The notes under the pieces: model-generated
What the model was told of the DNA's origin: nothing
Database searches by the model: none
What the model saw: the letters and a program-made list of their open reading frames with translations, nothing else
Shown: positions 24,954 to 33,666 of the stretch, one piece after another
Position numbering within the stretch: position 1 is the stretch's first letter
How the letters are laid out: the number at the start of each line of letters is the position of its first letter
Translations under genes and position numbers: made by a program
Origin: Rhizobium sp. Root1220
Lineage (GTDB): Bacteria; Pseudomonadota; Alphaproteobacteria; Rhizobiales; Rhizobiaceae
DNA: 64,000 bases
Reading direction: 5' to 3'
NCBI RefSeq assembly: GCF_001426265.1
Contig: NZ_LMDG01000023.1
Span: 211,826-275,825 of the forward strand

Positions 24954-27900
24954 ATGTCGAAGGGAATCATTGCGAATTCTGTCATGAACGGCGCGGCGGG
25001 GATGCTGCTGCTGCTGACCGGATTCCTTTCGTCCATCATTACCGCTCGTCTGCTCGGCCCAGAAGCCAATGGCGTCGTCGCTTTCTCGCTTTGGCTCGTC
25101 GTCACCGGTGCATCCATCGCCGAACTCGGCTCCAGCATCACCCTGTCTAAGACCTTGCCGCAGTTGCAGGCGGAGGGGTTTGATGCCCGGCGCCGGCGCG
25201 GCTTCGCATCGCTACTCGTTTCCTTGATGCTGTGTTCCACGATCGCCCTGCTTGGACTTTACGCGCTCTTCTTCCTGACATCGGAGAGACTGCACTGGGC
25301 CGAGACCGCGCCGTCCGTTGCGCTGGTGACCGGCGCCTTGTTCTTCGTTCAGGCGATCGGATCGTTCGTCAAATTCTACCTGATCGGCGAACGCAGGCTC
25401 GGTGACTTCTTCAAGCTGGCGGTTGGCGTGTGCCTGCTGCAGCTCATTGGGGTTGGCGGCGGCGCTCTGCTATACGGCGTTCCGGGGGTTCTCGTCGGGT
25501 ACCTTTTCGGCCAGGTGGTCTTCTTTGTCGCGACTCTGCCGATCCTGTTTACGCGCCGCGACCGTTGCGGAGTCTCTTTCAAGTACCTTGCATCGTCTTC
25601 GATAGTCCTGTCGGGACAGTTCGTCATCGACTCCATTTTTCTCAACCGGCTGGAGCTTCTGTTCCTGCAGCAGTTCTGGTCCGTCGAGATGGTTGGCTAC
25701 TATGCCGTCGGCCTTTCGGTGGCGAACATCGCCCTGCAGCTTCCTATCCAGATGACCGGTAGCCTTCTGCCCTACTACTCGGAGCGGCGTCACAGCAGCA
25801 CTGACCGAACGCTGCCGGTAGAGGTATTTGCGGCCGTGACCCGCAGCATGGCCTATATCATCCTGCCGATGAGTTTCGGGCTTGCCGCGATCTCGGGAGA
25901 GCTGGTGCGGGTCGTATTCGGGGAAGCATTTCGTCCGAGCGGGCCGATTGTGGCGCTGCTGGCATTGGCGGCTCCCTCCTATACTTTCATGCAGACGCTT
26001 AGCCTCTATCTCCTGTCGATGGATCGGGCACGGGACCGCTTGCGGGTCAGCGTTGTCGGCGGGTTCGTCATGTCTGTCGGCTGCCTGCTGGCGGTGCCCT
26101 TCCTCGCCGCAGAGGGAGCGGCCCTTGTCCGCATCGCGGCGTTTACCGTGATGTGCGTTATCATGGTCCGGCAGACAGGGTTCGGCAATCAGTTGTCGGG
26201 GCTTTATGTAAGCCTTTCCAAGGCGGTGGCGGCGGCCGTGTTTTGCGCCTGTATTGCTTTGGTGAGTTTACAGTTTGTCAACGGTTCTATTGGACTTCTG
26301 TTTGCCATAGTCGCCGGAGGGCTTGGCTATATCTTCGCACTGAAACTCCTGAACGCCATCCCGCGCGAGGATGCCGAGGTAATATTGTCGATCGTGGAGA
26401 AAATACCTGTGCCTCTGCGAGGGCTGGCCAGGAAGGCTGCCGGTTTTGTAGCACCGCTTGCTTCCCGGGGCGGCGAGGAAACGCGTGCTGACGAACTCAC
26501 GGCCCAGCCGGCGGAAGGTGCCGGCCGGGATGCCGCCCTGCCTCTCGCATTTGACGGGACGATCGGCTTGTTCAAGCCCGAGAACGCAGGCGTCGCCAAA
26601 CGATCGACCGCTGTCCTGCTGCTCAGCCCTTGGGGCCTTGAGGAAATGTGCAGTCGCAAATTTTTCCGCATTATGGCTGAACATTTCGCCGATCTCGGCG
26701 TCCCAAGCCTACGGTTCGACTATCCCTCGACCGGGGACGCGCTCGATCTCGGCAATGCGCCCGCCACGCTGGAAATCTGGGAGCGCGCCGTCGTCGCTGC
26801 CGCGCAGAAGCTCAAGAGCCTCAGCGGATGCGACCGCATCATCATCGTTGCCCAGGGCATTGGCGCCACTCTTGCGCAGCGGGTGGGGAGAACGATCGAT
26901 GGCGTGGACAACGTCGTCATGCTGGCGCCGGTCACCAACGGTCGCACTTATCTGCGAGAGCTCAGCGCCTGGTCCAAGTTCATCAACTATCACCTTGGTC
27001 TGGGCGAGGGCAATGTTCCCCAGGGCAAACAGGTGATAGCCGGTCTGGTGATGCCGGACGGTATCGCTTCGGAAATCTCAAAGCTCAACATCACCGCTCC
27101 CGAGGCGATCGCTGCGGCGCATTACCTTGTCCTTGAGCGACCGGCACGTTCCGACGATACGACGTTTGCGGACAATTTGCGGGCTCTCGGCGCATCGGTC
27201 GAGCAGCAGACATTTGAAGGCTACGACGCGTTGGTGACCGACCCGTTGTTTGCTAAGGTGCCGATGGCCACCGTACGCTCTCTGGCCGAATGGATCGATG
27301 CGAATACCTCCGTGGACAAGGCCGCCGTTCGCTCTACGGCTGCGATAGAGCCGCAGCCAATGGTTGGGGACGGGTTCGAAGAAGTGCCGGTCCGCTTCGG
27401 TGAATTCGATCACCTGATCGGTGTTGTCAGCCGGCCGATCGGCAGCCGCACCGGAAATGCAGTGCTTTTCCTGTCGACTGCCTACGATCGCCATTGCGGC
27501 TGGGGTCGCACCATCGTCGACATGGCTCGCGACCTCGCACGTCAAGGCGTCGTTTCGCTGCGTTTCGATTCCGCCAATGTCGGGGACAGCCCGCCGCGCC
27601 CCGACGCGCCGGACCAGATTCTCTATTCGGCTACACAAAGCGCGGACGCGCGTGCCGCTCTTGATCTTCTCGAGCGCCATGCACCCGGCCCGCTCATGGT
27701 CGCGGGCCGCTGCAGTGGCGGCTATGTGGCCATTCGTGCCGTCGTTGACGACGAGCGGCTGAAGGCTGCTGTTTCGATCAATCCATTCGTCTATTACTGG
27801 GACCCCAATCAGGCGGTCGAGAAGAAACACGTCGTCTCGGTGCCTCGCAGTTTCGAGGACTATGGGCAGCGGCTGGCAAGCGTGGACACTTTCAAGCGCC

Positions 27901-28262
27901 TTATGAGCGGCGAGATCGATGTCCGGGCGGCTGTAAGAAACGTGGCCATCGCATTTGCCCGGCGCATGTCCGTCAGGATAGCGCCCCTGCTGGAGTATCT
28001 GCCGGGCCGGCATCATACGGCCGTCGAAGTGAAGAAATCATTTTCGACCGTGGGCAAGCGCAAGGTTCCGGTGACGCTGATCTACAGCGAGGGCGATGTC
28101 GGGCTGGAGCATATGTATTTTCATTTCGGTCCAGGCGGGCGCAGGTTTGCGCGCCATCCGAACGTGCGCCTGGTAATGCTGCCCGATGCAGACCACAACC
28201 TGACGCCGCCGGCGTCGCGAAAGACGGTATTCGAAGAGATTGTCCGGCTCGCCAAGGCCTGA
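24954..28262 (+). CDS. Polysaccharide flippase fused to two alpha/beta-hydrolase domains
   Basis: 1102 residues. Residues 1 to ~480 form a MOP-superfamily (Wzx-like) flippase with 12-14 membrane segments, beginning GAAGMLLLLTGFLSSIITAR. After a linker come two hydrolase folds. The first (about 535-790) has AQGIG where GxSxG is expected, with Gly635 in the nucleophile place, so it is probably inactive. The second (about 800-1100) keeps a triad: Cys920 in GRCSGG, Asp1048 in SEGD and His1081 in DADHN, a thiol hydrolase or acyltransferase. ATG 24954 is used; an earlier TTG (24939) is possible. Flippase plus acyl-handling domains suggests acyl or aminoacyl modification coupled to glycan export. 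Confidence 0.82.
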   Translation: MSKGIIANSVMNGAAGMLLLLTGFLSSIITARLLGPEANGVVAFSLWLVVTGASIAELGSSITLSKTLPQLQAEGFDARRRRGFASLLVSLMLCSTIALLGLYALFFLTSERLHWAETAPSVALVTGALFFVQAIGSFVKFYLIGERRLGDFFKLAVGVCLLQLIGVGGGALLYGVPGVLVGYLFGQVVFFVATLPILFTRRDRCGVSFKYLASSSIVLSGQFVIDSIFLNRLELLFLQQFWSVEMVGYYAVGLSVANIALQLPIQMTGSLLPYYSERRHSSTDRTLPVEVFAAVTRSMAYIILPMSFGLAAISGELVRVVFGEAFRPSGPIVALLALAAPSYTFMQTLSLYLLSMDRARDRLRVSVVGGFVMSVGCLLAVPFLAAEGAALVRIAAFTVMCVIMVRQTGFGNQLSGLYVSLSKAVAAAVFCACIALVSLQFVNGSIGLLFAIVAGGLGYIFALKLLNAIPREDAEVILSIVEKIPVPLRGLARKAAGFVAPLASRGGEETRADELTAQPAEGAGRDAALPLAFDGTIGLFKPENAGVAKRSTAVLLLSPWGLEEMCSRKFFRIMAEHFADLGVPSLRFDYPSTGDALDLGNAPATLEIWERAVVAAAQKLKSLSGCDRIIIVAQGIGATLAQRVGRTIDGVDNVVMLAPVTNGRTYLRELSAWSKFINYHLGLGEGNVPQGKQVIAGLVMPDGIASEISKLNITAPEAIAAAHYLVLERPARSDDTTFADNLRALGASVEQQTFEGYDALVTDPLFAKVPMATVRSLAEWIDANTSVDKAAVRSTAAIEPQPMVGDGFEEVPVRFGEFDHLIGVVSRPIGSRTGNAVLFLSTAYDRHCGWGRTIVDMARDLARQGVVSLRFDSANVGDSPPRPDAPDQILYSATQSADARAALDLLERHAPGPLMVAGRCSGGYVAIRAVVDDERLKAAVSINPFVYYWDPNQAVEKKHVVSVPRSFEDYGQRLASVDTFKRLMSGEIDVRAAVRNVAIAFARRMSVRIAPLLEYLPGRHHTAVEVKKSFSTVGKRKVPVTLIYSEGDVGLEHMYFHFGPGGRRFARHPNVRLVMLPDADHNLTPPASRKTVFEEIVRLAKA

Positions 28263-28272
28263 CGGTGGGCAG

Positions 28273-29436
28273 TCAGGCGTCGAGCAATTCCCGGTAGACA
28301 CCGAGATAGCGCTCGGCGACGACCTCCCAGGAGTAGGCCCGCGTTTCTGCCATAAGCTGGTCCCGCAACTGCGGACCGTGCGACCGAAGGCGATCGTAGG
28401 CGGCCTCGATTGCCTCTGCGGCAGAGGCTGCATCCGAGAAGTCGGCAAGGAGCAGCTGATTGTGCCGCTCCGAAAGCGTGCGAAAAGCCTCGTTGCCATT
28501 CAAGACTGGAAGAAGTCCCGCGCTCATCGCTTCAAGGGCGACAAGCCCGAAGCCTTCATAGGCCGATGCCGAAGCGAAAATGGATGCCTGCGAAATGATT
28601 CTCCGAATCAAGTTGTTAGCCGGCGAAACATGTATCGTGACAGCATCCTCGATATCGTGACGCTCGATATGATCGGCAAGATCCCGGCGGCTGAGATCGG
28701 ACTCCACGCCGATGATATCGAGGTGCCAGGCTGGACCGCCGCGCTCCCGAAGGGCGGCCACGGTCGCCAGCAAATTGTCGAGACGCTTGTTGACGGAGAA
28801 CCGGCCGATGGTGACGATGCGGCGCAAGGGCGTCCGGGAGGCGCTGTCGGCGAACTTTCCGATATCCGCTCCGTTTTCGATGACCATGCTGCGGCTTGAG
28901 GCGATCCGTGAGAATTGGCGGAAATCGGAAAGGCTGCAGCCGATAATCCTGTCGTAACCCACAGCAGAGGCCCGCGTGATCGTCTGGAACCAGACCTTCT
29001 TGATTGCTGCGTAGTTGCTCGTGTGGAAGAAGCCGCCATGCGTGGTCGCAACCATAGGCTTGCGGTGCAGGAACCGGCCCCAGGACAGCGCGTCGAAAAA
29101 GAAATCTATGGCATGCACGTGTATGAGGTCTGCATCGCCTAGATGGCGAAAGACCTGCGGAGCAATCGGGTAGCGCGGACTGCCGGACCAGGGAATGCGG
29201 ACCACTTCGATATTCTCGATGCGTTCATGATGCGGCAATATCTTCTGACGTTCGGTGAAAAGCGTATCGAGCGTCACCACGCGCACGCGGTACCCATGGG
29301 CAACCGTCTGCCGGGCAAGATTGGCGACAACGTCTTCCAGACCGCCGCGGTTCGGCAGAAACTGCCGGATGACATGCACGATCAGCGGCCGGGAATCGGA
29401 TAGGGGCTCGTGAGCGTAGGCTTCGACGGCGGACAT
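28273..29436 (-). CDS. GT4-family glycosyltransferase
   Basis: 387 residues with the GT-B fold. The N-terminal domain starts RPLIVHVIRQFLPNRGGLED, the glycine-rich donor-loop motif. The C-terminal domain has VTIGRFSVNKRLDNLL and the retaining-enzyme EX7E region SAYEGFGLVALEAMSAG. It probably transfers a sugar from a nucleotide donor to a lipid-linked or surface glycan at the cytoplasmic face of the membrane. Convergent with the flippase gene, with ten bases between stops, and so likely part of the same functional set though separately transcribed. AGAGGTG precedes the ATG. Its 5' leader holds an inverted repeat (CCCCGCCG 29492-29499 / CGGCGGGG 29528-29535). Confidence 0.9.
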   Translation of the reverse strand: MSAVEAYAHEPLSDSRPLIVHVIRQFLPNRGGLEDVVANLARQTVAHGYRVRVVTLDTLFTERQKILPHHERIENIEVVRIPWSGSPRYPIAPQVFRHLGDADLIHVHAIDFFFDALSWGRFLHRKPMVATTHGGFFHTSNYAAIKKVWFQTITRASAVGYDRIIGCSLSDFRQFSRIASSRSMVIENGADIGKFADSASRTPLRRIVTIGRFSVNKRLDNLLATVAALRERGGPAWHLDIIGVESDLSRRDLADHIERHDIEDAVTIHVSPANNLIRRIISQASIFASASAYEGFGLVALEAMSAGLLPVLNGNEAFRTLSERHNQLLLADFSDAASAAEAIEAAYDRLRSHGPQLRDQLMAETRAYSWEVVAERYLGVYRELLDA

Positions 29437-29574
29437 GACAGCACCTCTTGGCCGCGCCTGCGCGGTCGGAGCGACGATTGTCGCAACAAACCCCCGCCGT
29501 CCTTAAGACAGGGTTTATATTCCGCGCCGGCGGGGCTTTGTCGAGGAAGAGAGTTAACCGACCGTGACTTTGCT

Positions 29575-29811
29575 TCAGAAGGCCTTGAAAGTCAGTGTCG
29601 TTAGCGAACGTACGATGCCGGGTATGTTGGCGATGTGGTCGTTTATGAATTTGCCGATGTCCTGGCCGTCTTCGATGTAGACCTTCAGCAGGAGATCGTA
29701 GTCGCCGCTCGTCGAGTAGAGCTCGGAGGCGCGTTCGGTCTGGTAGATGGCGTCGGCGACCTCGTATGTCTTGCCGGGAGCGCATTGCAGCTGGACGAAA
29801 ATAGGCTTCAT
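29575..29811 (-). CDS. Stand-alone Lrp/AsnC ligand-binding (RAM) domain protein
   Basis: 78 residues comprising only the effector-binding/oligomerisation half of an Lrp-type regulator (MKPIFVQLQCAPGKTYEVAD ... TSGDYDLLLKVYIED). There is no helix-turn-helix. Start ATG 29811, with AGGA seven bases upstream; the frame remains open to 29871 but without family resemblance. Such stand-alone proteins form rings and bind amino acids; some modulate full-length Lrp partners. It is followed upstream by the LysR gene of the lysine/pipecolate cluster on the same strand (gap ~70 bp). An amino-acid-sensing role there is possible but unproven. Confidence 0.8.
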   Translation of the reverse strand: MKPIFVQLQCAPGKTYEVADAIYQTERASELYSTSGDYDLLLKVYIEDGQDIGKFINDHIANIPGIVRSLTTLTFKAF

Positions 29812-29880
29812 GGGAGTTTCCTGCATCAGTTCTGTTGCCTCATAATGCGCGAAAGCACCCCGCAGGCGCAAGCCGTTCCG

Positions 29881-30777
29881 TCATGCTGCTGCCTCCCGAA
29901 CAACCCAGTCGCGAAATGCCGCGAGTGGCGCATAGTCTGCCCGCTCGGGCGGGTAGGCGAGGTAGTAGCGCTCCTTGCTTTCCATCTCGCGGTCGACCGC
30001 CGCGACCAGGTCGCCTCGCTTCAACTCGTCCTGGATCAGGAAGGTTGGGAGCAACGCGACGCCAAGCCCGGCGATTGCTGCCTGGGCGGCTGTGGCGAAC
30101 TGATCGAAGAGCATTCCCTGCACGTTCCGAAACGTCACGCCGTTGTCCGCAAACCATTGCTCCCAGGCGTCCGGGCGCGTGGTGAGATGCAGGAGGGGAG
30201 CATCGAGCAGGTGTTCTGCGGTCTCAATCGCGTGCTGTCTGCGGAATTCGGGGTTGCAAGCCGGCACCGTCTTTTCCGACATCAGAAACGTGAGCTCGGC
30301 GCCGGGCCAGTGCGGATGGCCGAAGTGGATCGCCGCATCGATCGAGTCCAATCGAAAATCGAAGGACGACAGTCGGGTCACGAGATTGATGGTCACGCCG
30401 GGATTGGCGGCGAGGAAACGTCCCAGTCGGGGTGCAAGCCACCGAGTGCCGAAGGTCGGGAGAATGGCCAGGTTGAGGGTGCCGCCATGCGGGTTGGCGC
30501 GCAGGTTGAGTGATGCGCTGGAAATGCGCCGCAGCGCCTCGCGGATCTCGCGCGCATAACTGTCGCCGGCGAGCGTCAGCCGCACCGTTTGGCGTTCGCG
30601 AATGAAGAGCTCGACGCCGAGTTGCTCCTCCAGCGCCCTGATCTGTCGGCTCACCGCGCTCTGCGTCAGGTCCAGCTCGCGCGCTGCCGCGGTAACGCTG
30701 CCCGTCCGGGAGACCGATTCAAAGGCGGCAAGCAATGAGGTAGACGGCAAGAAACGTCGCGATGGCAGCATCATCAT
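29881..30777 (-). CDS. LysR-family regulator of the pipecolate/lysine cluster
   Basis: 298 residues. The N-terminal helix-turn-helix reads GSVTAAARELDLTQSAVSRQ, followed by a linker helix and a GcvA-like effector domain (LAILPTFGTRWLAPRLG; GHPHWPGAELTFLMSE). It is divergent from hglS-amaA-amaB, the same order as the Pseudomonas putida lysine locus, where a LysR gene lies between amaB and hglS. One inverted repeat, TCATTC-N7-GAATGA (30774-30792), overlaps its start codon, suggesting autoregulation, and a longer one lies before hglS. The effector is probably a lysine-pathway intermediate (inferred). Three ATGs follow one another at 30777, 30774 and 30771. Confidence 0.85.
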   Translation of the reverse strand: MMMLPSRRFLPSTSLLAAFESVSRTGSVTAAARELDLTQSAVSRQIRALEEQLGVELFIRERQTVRLTLAGDSYAREIREALRRISSASLNLRANPHGGTLNLAILPTFGTRWLAPRLGRFLAANPGVTINLVTRLSSFDFRLDSIDAAIHFGHPHWPGAELTFLMSEKTVPACNPEFRRQHAIETAEHLLDAPLLHLTTRPDAWEQWFADNGVTFRNVQGMLFDQFATAAQAAIAGLGVALLPTFLIQDELKRGDLVAAVDREMESKERYYLAYPPERADYAPLAAFRDWVVREAAA

Positions 30778-30792
30778 TCCATTTCCGAATGA
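30774..30792. promoter_or_regulatory. Inverted repeat overlapping the LysR start codon
   Basis: TCATTC-N7-GAATGA. The left arm contains the reverse complement of the LysR ATG. The arms share their core (CATTC / GAATG) with the larger repeat at 30843-30866, so both are candidate sites for the same regulator. Confidence 0.5.
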
Positions 30793-30842
30793 GCTATTTC
30801 CGAAATGTCGATATTTATGGGTTCCTCCGCCTTGTAAAGGAC

Positions 30843-30866
30843 GTCATTCTACAAAATCGGAATGAC
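30843..30866. promoter_or_regulatory. Perfect 7-bp inverted repeat upstream of hglS (LysR operator candidate)
   Basis: GTCATTC-N10-GAATGAC, with an A/T-rich centre, ends 14 bases before the hglS ATG and just before its ribosome site. This 24-bp dyad is of the size and form of LysR sites (T-N11-A core) and repeats the CATTC/GAATG arms found at the LysR start. Confidence 0.6.
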
Positions 30867-30880
30867 CGTGGAGTCTCGTC

Positions 30881-32293
30881 ATGCCAATGGGTTTCGTTTC
30901 CGCCGACCGTATCCGTTCGCTCTTCACGGAAGCGATGTCGCAGATGTACCGCGCCGAGGTGCCGCAATACGGGACGCTGCTGGAACTCGTGTCGGAGGTG
31001 AATGCGGAAGTATTGGCTGCGAATGCGGAGCTTCGTGGCCGTTTGACACGGGCCGGTGAACTCGAGCGGATCGATGTGGAGCGCCATGGCGCGATTCGTC
31101 TTGGTGCTGCAGGTGAACTCCATATGATCCGTCGTCTGTTTGCGGTGATGGGCATGCAGCCCGTCGGCTACTATGACCTTTCGGTTGCCGGCGTACCGGT
31201 TCACTCAACCTGTTTTCGCCCGATCGATGACGCTGCCCTGAGCATCAACCCGTTCCGCGTTTTCACCTCGTTGTTGCGCCTTGAACTGATCGAGGACGAT
31301 GCGCTCCGCGCAGAAGCCGCCGAAATCCTGGCGCAGCGCCAGATCTATACCCAGCGCGCCATCGAACTGATCGAACGCCACGAGCAGGCTGGCGGTTTGA
31401 TCGAAGCGGAAGCGGTGGAGTTCGTCGCGGAGGCGCTGGAAACCTTCCGCTGGCATGGCGAGGCGACGGTCAGCGCTGAAACCTACAAGCGTTTGCATGA
31501 CGCGCATCGGCTGATCGCGGATGTGGTGAGCTTCAAGGGACCTCACATCAATCACCTGACGCCACGCACGCTCGATATCGATGCCGTGCAGCGGCGGATG
31601 CCGGAGCGCGGGATCACGCCAAAGGCCGTCATCGAGGGGCCGCCACGCCGCGAATGCGATATTCTGCTGCGACAGACGAGCTTCAAGGCGCTGGAAGAGA
31701 CCATTGCCTTTGCCGGTGCGAATGGAGCCGCCAACGGGACGCATACCGCTCGCTTCGGCGAAATCGAGCAGCGCGGGGTGGCGCTGACCGCAAAGGGCCG
31801 GGCGCTCTACGACCGCCTGCTTGCCTCGGTTCGCGGCGAGGTGCAGGTCGGCGCCAGCGGAGCCAAGGCGGGCGACTACGGTACGGAGTTGTCGGAACAG
31901 TTCCAGGAGCTGCCGGACAGCTGGGATGAATTGCGTGCGCAGGGCCTCGCCTTCTTCCACTATTCGGCGACGCCTGAGGGTATTGCGGCAGCCGTTCGGG
32001 GTGCGCTGCCCGCCGATGCGGAGGAGCTGATCGCCAAGGGCTATCTGAGGTTCGATCCCATCGTCTACGAGGACTTCCTGCCAGTCAGTGCTGCTGGCAT
32101 CTTCCAGTCCAACCTTGGGACAGACCAGCAGCAGAATTACGCCACGCGTTCGAACCGCGACGCATTCGAGGCGGCGCTTGGCGCAACGATCACTGAGGAG
32201 CTCGATCTCTATGCCGAGCGCCAGGCACGGTCATTGGACATGGCGATTGATCTGCTTGGCCTTGCCGGCCTCGAACTCAGGGCGGTTGCCTGA
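30881..32293 (+). CDS. hglS: 2-oxoadipate dioxygenase/decarboxylase (HglS, DUF1338/YdcJ)
   Basis: 470 residues, the usual length. Non-haem iron enzyme of the VOC superfamily that converts 2-oxoadipate, O2 and water chemistry aside, to D-2-hydroxyglutarate in bacterial lysine breakdown. Metal and substrate residues recognisable from the family: His69 and Arg73 in ERHGAIR, a His in GPHINHLTPRTLDID (His222 or 225), and Glu in the GEIEQRG segment (294-296). GGAG lies eight bases before ATG 30881. Divergent from the LysR gene and followed by amaA and amaB, matching the P. putida lysine locus. Confidence 0.9.
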   Translation: MPMGFVSADRIRSLFTEAMSQMYRAEVPQYGTLLELVSEVNAEVLAANAELRGRLTRAGELERIDVERHGAIRLGAAGELHMIRRLFAVMGMQPVGYYDLSVAGVPVHSTCFRPIDDAALSINPFRVFTSLLRLELIEDDALRAEAAEILAQRQIYTQRAIELIERHEQAGGLIEAEAVEFVAEALETFRWHGEATVSAETYKRLHDAHRLIADVVSFKGPHINHLTPRTLDIDAVQRRMPERGITPKAVIEGPPRRECDILLRQTSFKALEETIAFAGANGAANGTHTARFGEIEQRGVALTAKGRALYDRLLASVRGEVQVGASGAKAGDYGTELSEQFQELPDSWDELRAQGLAFFHYSATPEGIAAAVRGALPADAEELIAKGYLRFDPIVYEDFLPVSAAGIFQSNLGTDQQQNYATRSNRDAFEAALGATITEELDLYAERQARSLDMAIDLLGLAGLELRAVA

Positions 32294-32360
32294 TGCGGCA
32301 GAGGTTTCGCAAGTATCCGTGCAGCGTTAGAATGCCTGAGCTCTCAATTGGTCGAAACCG

Positions 32361-33644
32361 ATGCTGAATGATCCCCGTTCCCATGGACTCTGGGAAAAGA
32401 CTGCGCCTCCGGCGCCGATGACCCCGGCGCTGGAGGGTGCTTTGACGGCCGATGTCGTCGTTGTGGGTGGCGGCTATACCGGGCTGTCCTCGAGCCTGCA
32501 TCTTGCCGAAGCCGGCTCCAAGGTCGTGCTGCTCGAGGCGAGGGAAATCGGCTTTGGCGGCGCGGGTCGTAACGTCGGGCTGATCAATGCGGGGATGTGG
32601 GTGATGCCCAACGACCTGCCCGGTGTGCTCGGTCCCGTTTACGGCGAACGGCTGCTCGATCTTCTTGGCAACGCTCCAAGGTTGGTCATGGAGCTGATCG
32701 ACACGCACGGCATCGCCTGCGAACTGGAGCGCAACGGGACGCTTCACGTCGGGGTCGGTGCCAGTGGTCTCAGGGAAATTGAAGACCGTGCCCGACAATG
32801 GGGTGCTCGCGGTGCGCCTGTTTCGGTGCTTGATGCCGAGGAAACAGCCAAGCGTGTCGGCAGCAACGCCTATGCGGGATCGCTGCTCGACCTGCGCGCG
32901 GGCACTCTGCAGCCGCTTGCCTATGCGCGGGGTCTTGCCCACGCGGCGGCCAATGCAGGCGTTGGGATTCACACATCGAGCCCGGTGATTGCCACGGAGC
33001 GGAACGGCAACCGCTGGATCGTGAAAACGGCAGCGGGGCAAGTGACCGCGGACTGGATCATCGTTGCCACCGATGCCTATAGCACCGGCCCCTGGGAGCA
33101 GGTTCGCACCGAGCAGGTTCATCTGCCATACTTCAATCTTGCAACGACCCCGCTCAGCGAAAATCTGCGCAAGTCGATCCTTGCCGGCCGCGAGGGGGTC
33201 TGGGATACCAAGGAAATCCTCTCGTCCTATCGTATGGATCAGGCCGGCCGTCTCGTCTTCGGCAGCGTCGGGGCGCTGCGCAACACCGGACTTGCCGTCC
33301 ACACCTCGTGGGCGAAGCGCTCGCTGAAGAAGCTCTTCCCGCAGATTGGCGATGTAGACTTCGAATGCGAGTGGTATGGCAAGATCGGAATGACCGACAA
33401 CGCACTTCCGCGCTTTCACAAGTTCGCGCCGAACGTCCTCGGCTTCTCGGGCTACAATGGTCGCGGTATTGCACCCGGTACGGTCTTCGGGCGTACGCTT
33501 GCTCATCACATCCTTGGGCAGGTGAGTGAAGCCGAGCTGCCGTTACCTCTGACGGCGCCGAGCGAACCCAGCTTCCGTGCCGTCAAGGAAGTATGGTACG
33601 AAGCCGGCGCCCAGGTTGCCCACTTCGCCGATGCCCGCTTTTGA
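32361..33644 (+). CDS. amaA: FAD-dependent L-pipecolate oxidase (AmaA-like)
   Basis: 427 residues. DAO-type flavoprotein with the dinucleotide motif VVVVGGGYTGLSSSLHLAE near residues 32-50 and LLEAREIGFGGAGRNVGLIN after it. The C-terminal FAD contact reads GFSGYNGRGIAPGTVFGR. In the lysine pathway it oxidises L-pipecolate to delta-1-piperideine-6-carboxylate, passing electrons to the respiratory chain. Assignment to pipecolate rather than another amine (gamma-glutamylputrescine oxidases look similar) rests on the neighbours hglS and amaB. A 67-bp gap separates it from hglS in what is probably one transcript. Confidence 0.85.
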   Translation: MLNDPRSHGLWEKTAPPAPMTPALEGALTADVVVVGGGYTGLSSSLHLAEAGSKVVLLEAREIGFGGAGRNVGLINAGMWVMPNDLPGVLGPVYGERLLDLLGNAPRLVMELIDTHGIACELERNGTLHVGVGASGLREIEDRARQWGARGAPVSVLDAEETAKRVGSNAYAGSLLDLRAGTLQPLAYARGLAHAAANAGVGIHTSSPVIATERNGNRWIVKTAAGQVTADWIIVATDAYSTGPWEQVRTEQVHLPYFNLATTPLSENLRKSILAGREGVWDTKEILSSYRMDQAGRLVFGSVGALRNTGLAVHTSWAKRSLKKLFPQIGDVDFECEWYGKIGMTDNALPRFHKFAPNVLGFSGYNGRGIAPGTVFGRTLAHHILGQVSEAELPLPLTAPSEPSFRAVKEVWYEAGAQVAHFADARF

Positions 33645-33666
33645 GAACAACAAGGTTGGACCAACA

